Shown one piece after another: positions 1 through 4,487 of a DNA stretch of 5,094 nt. Numbering within the stretch: the stretch's first letter is position 1; every line of letters starts with the position of its first letter. The notes under the pieces are model-generated. The model saw only the letters and a program-made list of their open reading frames with translations. It made no database searches and had not been told where the DNA came from. The DNA lies in the NCBI GenBank assembly GCA_041627475.1, contig JBFKQZ010000225.1, positions 1 through 5,094 on the forward strand. Reading direction: 5' to 3'. Position numbers and translations under genes: made by a program. This DNA is from JBFGFG01 sp041627475 (GTDB lineage: Bacteria; Actinomycetota; Nitriliruptoria; Nitriliruptorales; Nitriliruptoraceae).

Positions 1-951
1 GAGCGGCGCCTGGGCAAGGCCAAGCTCGGGACGACCAAGCGCGGCATCGGGCCGGCGTACGCCGACAAGGCCGCGCGCGTCGGCCTGCGCTTCAGCGACC
101 TCTTCGACGAGAAGATCTTCCTCCAGAAGCTCGAGGCGGCGCTGGAGCACAAGAACGAGCAGCTCGCCAAGATCTACAACCGCCTCCCGATGGAGGCTGG
201 TCGCATCGCCGAGGAGTACCTCGGCTACGCCGAGCGGCTCGAGCCCCTGCTGGTCGACGCCACCGAGCTCGTGCACACCAGCCTCGAGGCCGGCAAGCAC
301 ATCATCATGGAGGGCGCCCAGGGGACGATGCTCGACCTCGACCACGGGACCTACCCGTTCGTCACGTCGTCCAACCCCATCAGCGGTGGCGCCCTGACCG
401 GTGCCGGCATCGGGCCGCGCCACGTCGACCGCGTCATCGGCATCACCAAGGCCTACGTGACCCGCGTCGGCGCCGGGCCGTTCCCGACCGAGCTGTTCGA
501 CGAGGTCGGCGAGCGCATGACCGACGTCGGTGGCGAGTACGGCACGACCACGGGTCGCCGCCGTCGCGTGGGCTGGTTCGACGCCCTGGTCGCCCGCTAC
601 GCCGACCGCGTCAACGGGTTCACCGACATCTTCCTGACCAAGCTCGACGTGCTCAGCGAGTTCGAGACGCTCAAGGTCTGCACCGGCTACGACGTCGACG
701 GCACCGTCGTCGACCAGCTGCCTGCGGACCAGACCGCCGTCCACCACGCCAAGCCGGTCTACACCGAGGTCCCGGGCTGGGGCGGGGACATCACCGGGGT
801 GCAGTCGTACGACGACCTGCCGCAGGCAGCGCGTGACTACGTGGACCTGCTCGAGGAGCAGGCCGGCACCCCCATCACGTGGGTCTCGATCGGTCCCAAG
901 CGCTCGCAGACGCTCGTCCGCCGCGACGTGCCGCTGGTCCCGGTCGCCTGA
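1..951 (+). CDS. purA: Adenylosuccinate synthetase, 5'-truncated by window edge
   Basis: This cytosolic enzyme joins IMP and aspartate using GTP to make adenylosuccinate, the first step from IMP to AMP. The frame is open from base 1, giving 316 residues. Aligned from memory to the E. coli enzyme it fits without gaps over much of its length with an offset of 117, so about 117 N-terminal residues, including the GTP P-loop, lie outside the window. Visible motifs are GTTKRGIGPAY (fragment 10-20), R26 (E. coli R143, which reaches IMP in the partner subunit), EGAQGT with Q107 (Q224), TSSNP with T122 (T239), the TTGRRRR loop with R186 (R303), TKLD at 213-216 (guanine recognition, K331/D333) and a C-terminal IGPKR element. 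All expected residues are present, so it looks functional. An internal ATG at base 190 is not the start, because conserved sequence precedes it. purD follows after about 60 bases. Confidence 0.97.
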   Translation, partial: ERRLGKAKLGTTKRGIGPAYADKAARVGLRFSDLFDEKIFLQKLEAALEHKNEQLAKIYNRLPMEAGRIAEEYLGYAERLEPLLVDATELVHTSLEAGKHIIMEGAQGTMLDLDHGTYPFVTSSNPISGGALTGAGIGPRHVDRVIGITKAYVTRVGAGPFPTELFDEVGERMTDVGGEYGTTTGRRRRVGWFDALVARYADRVNGFTDIFLTKLDVLSEFETLKVCTGYDVDGTVVDQLPADQTAVHHAKPVYTEVPGWGGDITGVQSYDDLPQAARDYVDLLEEQAGTPITWVSIGPKRSQTLVRRDVPLVPVA

Positions 952-961
952 CGGGCGACCG
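941..961 (+). terminator. Hairpin enclosing the purA stop codon
   Basis: CGGTCGCC (941-948) pairs perfectly with GGCGACCG (954-961). The purA TGA lies in the 5-base loop TGACG. An alternative smaller stem uses GACCG/CGGTC at 957-969. No T-run follows, so this is at best a weak or factor-assisted terminator or a 3'-end stabiliser. The pairing is seen directly; the role is inferred. Confidence 0.35.
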
Positions 962-980
962 CGCCGGTCCACCCGGTCGT

Positions 981-986
981 TAGCCT
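981..986 (+). promoter_or_regulatory. Candidate -10 element (TAGCCT) for purD
   Basis: TAGCCT fits the actinobacterial TAnnnT -10 pattern and is followed by CGCC, as in two other promoters of this window. Transcription would begin near 993, leaving a leader of about 15-20 bases before the purD GTG. No convincing TTGACA-like -35 is visible. The TAG of this element is also an in-frame stop that closes the purD frame upstream. Confidence 0.45.
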
Positions 987-1001
987 CGCCACCGCCCGAA
1001 C

Positions 1002-1008
1002 GGTGAGG
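1002..1008 (+). promoter_or_regulatory. Shine-Dalgarno sequence deciding the purD start
   Basis: GGTGAGG ends 5 bases before the GTG at 1014, which is good ribosome-binding spacing. The other candidate GTG at 1008 overlaps this element and would have no usable spacing, so 1014 is preferred. Confidence 0.45.
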
Positions 1009-1013
1009 TGGCG

Positions 1014-2288
1014 GTGGGACGGACGTGTCTGGTGCTCGGCAGCGGCGGGCGTGAGCACGCCCTGGCGTGGCGACTGGCGGCGTCGCCCTCGGTCGACGAG
1101 GTGCTGATCGCCCCGGGCAACCCCGGGACGGCGCAGGTCGGCCGCAACCTCCACGTCGACATCGAGGACGGCAACGCGGTGGCGGCCCTCGCGGCCGAGC
1201 ACGGCGTCGACCTGGTGGTCGTCGGCCCCGAGGCCCCACTCGTCGCGGGTGTCGCGGACGCACTCGACGCGGCCGGCATCGCCTGCTTCGGCCCGTCGGC
1301 TGCCGCTGCCGAGCTCGAGGGCTCCAAGGCATTCGCCAAGGAGATCATGGTCGCTGCCGGCGCTCCGACCGCCGGCTACGTCCACACCGACGACGTCGAC
1401 GAGGCGTACGCCGCGCTGGAACGCTTCGCCCCGCCCTACGTGGTCAAGGCGGACGGGCTCGCGGCGGGGAAGGGCGTGCGGATCTGCGACACCCTCGACG
1501 AGGCACGCGAGGCCGTCGACGACGCCCTCGTGGACCGGGCCTTCGGTGAGGCCGGCGCGAGCCTGGTGATCGAGGAGTTCCTCGACGGACCGGAGCGGTC
1601 GGTCTTCGGGGTCTGCGACGGCGAGGACGTGGTGCTGCTGCAGCCCGCGCAGGACCACAAGCGCGCACTCGACGGCGACGAGGGGCTCAACACCGGCGGG
1701 ATGGGGGCGTTCACGCCCGTGGCCGACTTCGGTGCCGACCGCACCGACCCGCTCCGCGAGACGGTGTTCCTCCCCGTCCTGCGCGAGATGGCGGAGCGCG
1801 GCCACCCGTTCCGCGGCCTGCTCTACGCGGGGCTGGTCGACACGGCCGAGGGCCCGAAGCTGCTGGAGTTCAACGTCCGGTTCGGCGACCCCGAGACCCA
1901 GGTGGTCCTGCCGGCGCTGGCGAGCGACCTCGGCGACCTGCTGTGGGCCGCCGCGACCGGGTCGGTACGGGACGTCGACGTGGCCTGGCACGACGAGGCC
2001 GTGGTGACGGTCGTGCTCGCCTCCGGCGGCTATCCGGAGTCCTACCCACGCGGGCTCGAGATCACCGGCGTCGACCAGGCCGACGCGCTCGACGACGTCA
2101 CCGTCTTCCACGCCGGCACGGCGCGCGACGTCGACGGGACGTTGCGGACGGCTGGGGGTCGCGTGCTGGCGGTGACCGGTCGCGGGGCGGACCTCGCAGC
2201 CGCCCGTGCGAACGCGTACCGGGCCGCCGACCAGATCCAGTTCGACGGTCTCCACCGCCGGACGGACATTGCCGCGCCCGAGGCCTGA
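1014..2288 (+). CDS. purD: Phosphoribosylamine--glycine ligase (GAR synthetase)
   Basis: The enzyme ligates glycine to phosphoribosylamine with ATP, the second step of de novo purine synthesis, in the cytosol. It is an ATP-grasp protein of 424 residues, normal length for the family. Signature stretches, numbered from the GTG at 1014, are GSGGREHAL (9-17), PGNPG near 35, FGPS (92-95), the glycine-rich AAGKGV loop (150-155), an EEFLDGPE...VFG strand, AQDHKRA and TGGMGAF in the middle, the metal and substrate motif EFNVRFGDPETQ (285-296), and the C-terminal domain with ASGGYP, FHAGT and TAGGRVL. The start could be the GTG at 1008 (two residues longer), but the Shine-Dalgarno spacing favours 1014. 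It lies about 60 bases after purA with its own candidate -10, so it may be transcribed alone as well as by read-through. No motif is missing. Confidence 0.97.
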   Translation: MGRTCLVLGSGGREHALAWRLAASPSVDEVLIAPGNPGTAQVGRNLHVDIEDGNAVAALAAEHGVDLVVVGPEAPLVAGVADALDAAGIACFGPSAAAAELEGSKAFAKEIMVAAGAPTAGYVHTDDVDEAYAALERFAPPYVVKADGLAAGKGVRICDTLDEAREAVDDALVDRAFGEAGASLVIEEFLDGPERSVFGVCDGEDVVLLQPAQDHKRALDGDEGLNTGGMGAFTPVADFGADRTDPLRETVFLPVLREMAERGHPFRGLLYAGLVDTAEGPKLLEFNVRFGDPETQVVLPALASDLGDLLWAAATGSVRDVDVAWHDEAVVTVVLASGGYPESYPRGLEITGVDQADALDDVTVFHAGTARDVDGTLRTAGGRVLAVTGRGADLAAARANAYRAADQIQFDGLHRRTDIAAPEA

Positions 2289-2295
2289 CGGGCGC
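2274..2295 (+). terminator. Hairpin enclosing the purD stop codon
   Basis: GCGCCCG (2274-2280) pairs perfectly with CGGGCGC (2289-2295) around the loop AGGCCTGA, which contains the purD TGA. The arrangement mirrors the hairpin at the purA stop. No T-run follows. The structure is seen directly; a role in termination or mRNA 3'-end protection is inferred. Confidence 0.3.
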
Positions 2296-2366
2296 CGCTG
2301 TGCGCGGACAGCACTCGTGCGGCCCGCGTCTGGGCGTGCGCGTCACTGCCCGGCGACCGCGTCGTT

Positions 2367-2393
2367 GGAGGGGGTGCAACGGCACACCCCTCC
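2367..2393 (+). other. Bulged hairpin downstream of purD
   Basis: GGAGGGG-GTGC (2367-2377) pairs with GCAC-A-CCCCTCC (2382-2393). This gives 11 base pairs with a single bulged A at 2386 and a 4-base loop AACG. It ends 18 bases before the possible small ORF at 2412. With no T-run it is not a classical intrinsic terminator. It could end purD transcripts, protect their 3' end, or sit in the leader of the small ORF. Confidence 0.4.
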
Positions 2394-2411
2394 GATCCCG
2401 AAGGCAGGCAC

Positions 2412-2519
2412 ATGGGCATCCTCACGGCGCTCCTCGACCGATTCGCAGCACGTCGGTACGACCGCGTCCATGCCCGGGTCCTGAACCGTCGGGAACGCCG
2501 TCGCCCCCTCACCGTCTGA
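2412..2519 (+). CDS. Possible 35-residue Arg-rich small protein
   Basis: I do not recognise this ORF. It starts at ATG 2412, preceded by GAAGG (2400-2404) at a 7-base spacing, and ends at TGA 2517-2519. The product begins MGILTALLDRFAARRYDRV and has 10 arginines against three acidic residues, so it is strongly basic. Its first half could form an amphipathic helix. About 77% of codons end in G or C, lower than in the neighbouring enzymes, which weakens the coding case. No separate promoter is visible, so expression would depend on purD read-through. It may equally be a chance ORF. Confidence 0.3.
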   Translation: MGILTALLDRFAARRYDRVHARVLNRRERRRPLTV

Positions 2520-2624
2520 CCACCCCGTCCCGGACCGAACCCGACCACCAGACCCCGCACCGCGACCTCTCCCCCGTGGTGCCGACGCCGCACCCCACAC
2601 TCCTCTCTCCCCATCGCGGTGTCC
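2520..2624 (+). promoter_or_regulatory. C-rich, G-poor tract (rut-like)
   Basis: By my count 2521-2624 holds about 57 C and 20 G in 104 bases, in a genome where C and G are otherwise balanced. It contains runs such as CACCCCACACTCCTCTCTCC with no G at all. Long unstructured C-over-G RNA is typical of Rho-loading sites. It lies directly before a strong hairpin, so Rho-assisted termination of purD-derived transcripts is a reasonable inference. Confidence 0.35.
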
Positions 2625-2655
2625 CGAGGCCCGACCTCCCAGAGGTCGGGCCTCG
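2625..2655 (+). terminator. Strong hairpin terminator before purC
   Basis: Bases 2625-2638 (starting CGAGGCCCGACCT) pair without mismatch with 2642-2655 (ending AGGTCGGGCCTCG). This gives up to 14 base pairs and a CCA loop. The tail GCTCGTTGCC is only weakly T-rich, as is common in high-GC actinobacteria. It ends 9 bases before the purC -10 element, so it insulates purC from upstream transcription. Because the stem is symmetric it could also stop antisense transcripts. Confidence 0.7.
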
Positions 2656-2664
2656 CTCGTTGCC

Positions 2665-2670
2665 TAGGCT
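2665..2670 (+). promoter_or_regulatory. Candidate -10 element (TAGGCT) for purC
   Basis: TAGGCT followed by CGCC matches the TAnnnT -10 consensus and the same decamer seen upstream of the membrane-protein gene. The predicted start of transcription is near 2677, giving a leader of about 20 bases with a weak GGGA ribosome site (2689-2692) five bases before the GTG. The -35 position falls inside the terminator stem and has no clear consensus. Confidence 0.5.
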
Positions 2671-2697
2671 CGCCCTGCCCCGACCCCTGGGACCAAC

Positions 2698-3588
2698 GTG
2701 CAGCTCGACGGCCTCACCCACCTGCGCTCCGGCAAGGTCCGCGACATCCACGAGGTCGACGACGACCACCTGCTGCTGGTCGCGTCCGACCGCGTCTCGA
2801 CCTACGACGTGGTCCTGCCGACCCCGATCCCCGACAAGGGGAAGGTGCTGACCGGGCTCAGCGACTTCTGGTTCCACGAGCTCGGCGACGTCGTGACCAA
2901 CCACCTCGTCACGACGCGGGTCGAGGAGATGCCGGCGAGCGTGCAGGCGCACGCCCACGTCCTGCGCGGGCGGTCGATGCTGGTGCGCAAGGTCGAGATC
3001 ATCCCCTTCGAGTGCGTCGTCCGGGGCTACCTCGCGGGGTCCGGCTGGGTCGAGTACCAGGCTGCCCGGGAGGTCTGCGGCGTCCCCCTGCCCGACGGGC
3101 TGCAGGAGGCCAGCGGGCTCCCCGAGCCGATCTTCACGCCGGCGACCAAGGCCGAGTTCGGCGAGCACGACGAGAACGTCAGCTTCGACGTCGTTGCCGA
3201 CGCGCTCGGCGACGACCTCGCCACGCAGCTGCGGGACACCTCGATCGAGCTCTACAGCAGGGCCCGCACGCACGCCGAGCGGCAGGGGGTGCTGCTGGCG
3301 GACACCAAGTTCGAGTTCGGCCTCCGTGAGGGGCGGCTCGTCCTCGCCGACGAGGTGCTGACGCCCGACTCGTCGCGGTACTGGCCGGCCGACGAGTGGC
3401 AGCCCGGCACGAACCCACCCAGCTTCGACAAGCAGTTCGTCCGCGACTACGCGACCTCGACCGGCTGGGACAAGACCGACCCGGGCCCGGAGATCCCCGA
3501 CGACGTCGTCGCCGCGACCCGCGCGAAGTACGTCGAGGCCTACGAACGCATCACCGGCAGCAGCTTCGAGGCCTGGCTGGCGCGCTGA
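2698..3588 (+). CDS. purC: SAICAR synthetase (phosphoribosylaminoimidazole-succinocarboxamide synthase)
   Basis: The enzyme condenses CAIR with aspartate using ATP to give SAICAR in de novo purine synthesis, in the cytosol. At 296 residues it is of the longer, yeast ADE1-like type rather than the ~237-residue E. coli type. Motifs in order are SGKVRD (11-16, nucleotide-binding loop), VASDRVSTYD (28-37), PDKGKVL (45-51), PFECVVRGYLAGSGW (103-117), EPIFTPATKAEFGEHDEN (143-160), ADTKFEFG (201-208), DEVLTPDSSRYW (218-229) and FDKQFVRDY (243-251). All are typical and none is missing. The start is GTG at 2698, which places the first motif at the usual distance from the N-terminus. It has its own promoter behind a terminator and is not followed by purS/Q/L; the next genes point the opposite way. 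Confidence 0.97.
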   Translation: MQLDGLTHLRSGKVRDIHEVDDDHLLLVASDRVSTYDVVLPTPIPDKGKVLTGLSDFWFHELGDVVTNHLVTTRVEEMPASVQAHAHVLRGRSMLVRKVEIIPFECVVRGYLAGSGWVEYQAAREVCGVPLPDGLQEASGLPEPIFTPATKAEFGEHDENVSFDVVADALGDDLATQLRDTSIELYSRARTHAERQGVLLADTKFEFGLREGRLVLADEVLTPDSSRYWPADEWQPGTNPPSFDKQFVRDYATSTGWDKTDPGPEIPDDVVAATRAKYVEAYERITGSSFEAWLAR

Positions 3589-3597
3589 GGCGGGGTC

Positions 3598-3628
3598 GGC
3601 CGGCGCTCACCCGAGCAACGTGCCGGCC
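3598..3628. terminator. Possible shared terminator between convergent genes
   Basis: GGCCGGC (3598-3604) and GCCGGCC (3622-3628) are exact inverted copies. Inside them GCTC (3605-3608) pairs with GAGC (3613-3616), leaving a 5-base bulge. The element spans the 3' end of the minus-strand gene 10 bases after the purC stop and could act in both directions. There is no T-run, and such pairings are easy to find in GC-rich DNA. Confidence 0.25.
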
Positions 3629-4035
3629 CAGACCACCAGCCAGCCCAGCAGCACGAGGCTCGCGAGGGCGGCCACGACCTCGGTCGCGGCGACGCCGGGG
3701 ACGTGGTCGGGATGCTTCGCGGTCTCGGTCCGGACGCGGCGCGTGATCCAGGCCCACGTCCCGCGCGCCAGTGCCAGGCCGACGAGCAGACCGACGAGGA
3801 TCCGGGCCGGCCACGGCAGGACCGGGCCCGGCGCGATCTCGCCGAGCAGCACGGGAGTGAGCAGTCCCCCGACGAGCAGGGCGACGAGGACCAGCGGTTC
3901 GCGCACGAGCTGCTCCAGCGCCCACCGCGCCTCGCCGAGCAGGAGGCGCCACAGGGGCTGTCGAGGCGCCCGCGGTGGGATCCTCTGGTGCGACCGCATC
4001 AGGAGGCGGACGGCGGCTGCGGCGGCGAACATCAT
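3607..4035 (-). CDS. Hypothetical protein with three predicted membrane segments
   Basis: I do not recognise the family. The product has 142 residues. A basic N-terminal stretch (Arg at 10, 14, 18, 22, 25, 30) precedes three hydrophobic segments at about 47-65, 77-95 and 120-141. The loop at 66-76 is nearly uncharged and that at 96-118 is basic (R99, R100, R102, K107). By the positive-inside rule the N-terminus and second loop would be cytoplasmic and the C-terminus outside. There is no cleavable signal peptide, catalytic motif or Cys pair. Start: ATG at 4035 (or the adjacent ATG at 4032) lies 7 bases after a TAGGCT -10, implying a leaderless mRNA. The opposite strand also has long open frames here, but their Arg/Pro/Asp-rich products look like shadows, whereas this frame gives coherent membrane helices. 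Function unknown. Confidence 0.75.
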   Translation of the reverse strand: MMFAAAAAVRLLMRSHQRIPPRAPRQPLWRLLLGEARWALEQLVREPLVLVALLVGGLLTPVLLGEIAPGPVLPWPARILVGLLVGLALARGTWAWITRRVRTETAKHPDHVPGVAATEVVAALASLVLLGWLVVWAGTLLG

Positions 4036-4042
4036 GTCGGCG

Positions 4043-4048
4043 AGCCTA
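4043..4048 (-). promoter_or_regulatory. -10 element (TAGGCT) giving a leaderless transcript
   Basis: On the minus strand TAGGCT is followed by CGCCGAC and then ATGATG. Seven bases from the -10 to the ATG is the normal distance to the transcription start, so the mRNA would begin at or next to the start codon. No Shine-Dalgarno sequence could fit. No -35 consensus is apparent. Confidence 0.55.
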
Positions 4049-4065
4049 GGAGCGGCCGGCGCTCC
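4049..4065. other. Hairpin or dyad abutting the leaderless promoter
   Basis: GGAGCG (4049-4054) and CGCTCC (4060-4065) are exact inverted copies around GCCGG. On the minus strand the dyad touches the upstream side of the -10 element. It could be a terminator for the upstream DsrE-like gene, or an operator in the -10/-35 spacer. Only the symmetry is seen; both roles are inference. Confidence 0.3.
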
Positions 4066-4084
4066 CGTCCGTCCGCCCGTCTCC

Positions 4085-4103
4085 TGACGTCGCGGTCACG
4101 TCA
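4085..4103 (-). terminator. Small hairpin over the stop of the DsrE-like gene
   Basis: TGACGT (4085-4090) and ACGTCA (4098-4103) form a perfect 6-bp stem with a 7-base loop that includes most of the minus-strand TGA. It is short and has no T-run, so it is at most a weak terminator. Confidence 0.2.
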
Positions 4104-4458
4104 GCGTGATCGCCTTCGCGTCACCGGCGAGCTGCTCGACGATGTAGGCGGCACCGACGATGCGGGTCCCGGGGCGGACGTCGTCACCGGTGATGCCCCG
4201 CCGCGTCGTGCAGGCGGAGCAGAGCCACACCTCGCCGCCGCCGTCCACGACCTGGCGGAGGAGGTCGGCCAGGTTGGGGAGGCCGTCGGCCTCGACCTCC
4301 TCGGCCCAGCCCTCGATGCCGACGTTGACCGCATCGGCCGTGCAGACGACCGCCACGTCCTGACCGCTGACCACGGCGGTGGCCGCTGCGATGTAGGGCA
4401 CGATCGCCCGCTCCGGGTCGTCAGCCCCGTGGGTCGTCGGGAACAGCAGGCGGGTCAC
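4096..4458 (-). CDS. DsrE-family protein with CxxC motif
   Basis: This is a 120-residue soluble protein that I place in the DsrE/DsrF-like fold family. Its members include sulfur carriers such as DsrE and TusD and many uncharacterised stand-alone proteins. Supporting sequence is an N-terminal strand leading into THGADDPERA (9-18), a second strand VAVVCTADAV (35-44), and the family's C-terminal block WLCSACTTRRGI (78-89), where C80 and C83 form CxxC and RGI follows, then GTRIVGAAYIVE. A third Cys lies at 39. The conserved Cys of the block is the residue that would carry persulfide in sulfurtransferase members; such activity here is inferred. The GTG start at 4458 has AGGAG (4464-4468) at a 5-base spacing. 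It lies 29 bases downstream of the LarC-like gene, in the same direction, so the two are probably one operon. Confidence 0.8.
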   Translation of the reverse strand: MTRLLFPTTHGADDPERAIVPYIAAATAVVSGQDVAVVCTADAVNVGIEGWAEEVEADGLPNLADLLRQVVDGGGEVWLCSACTTRRGITGDDVRPGTRIVGAAYIVEQLAGDAKAITLT

Positions 4459-4463
4459 GGTCG

Positions 4464-4468
4464 CTCCT
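4464..4468 (-). promoter_or_regulatory. Shine-Dalgarno sequence of the DsrE-like gene
   Basis: AGGAG on the minus strand lies 5 bases before the GTG at 4458. It is the clearest ribosome site in the window and fixes this start. It sits in the 29-base spacer after the LarC-like gene. Confidence 0.7.
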
Positions 4469-4487
4469 GGTGGCGGGTGCTGGGAGG

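Larger units (their letters stand above)
2289..2697 (+). other. purD-purC intergenic region (409 bases)
   Basis: This is the longest gap in the window. From left to right it holds about 75 bases in which I see nothing beyond small GC-rich inverted repeats, a bulged hairpin (2367-2393), a possible 35-codon ORF (2412-2519), a C-rich G-poor tract (2520-2624), a strong hairpin (2625-2655), and the purC -10 element (2665-2670) with a short leader. I found no tRNA T-loop motif, riboswitch or transposon end. Several open frames cross it on both strands, but they look like by-products of high GC. Confidence 0.6.

Noticed and set aside
190..951. ATG at 190 as the purA start
   Set aside because: Conserved purA residues (GTTKRGIGPAY and the Arg equivalent to E. 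coli R143) lie upstream in the same open frame, so the gene is only cut by the window edge.
837..2255. Very long minus-strand open frame (472 codons) opposite purD
   Set aside because: It lies exactly antisense to a clearly conserved purD. Its product is low-complexity Arg/Val/Glu/Asp-rich with no motif, as expected from high third-position GC.
2289..2411. tRNA or riboswitch in the purD-purC gap
   Set aside because: No T-loop consensus, cloverleaf or purine-riboswitch-like core was found; only local GC-rich stems.
2343..2614. Minus-strand frames across the purD-purC gap with a purine-rich GAGAGGAG sequence near 2600
   Set aside because: The apparent ribosome site is just the complement of the C-rich tract and has poor spacing to any start. 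The products are Arg/Gly-rich, and one frame continues into purD antisense.
2509..3273. Minus-strand 254-codon frame opposite purC
   Set aside because: Antisense shadow of a fully conserved purC; no motif in its translation.
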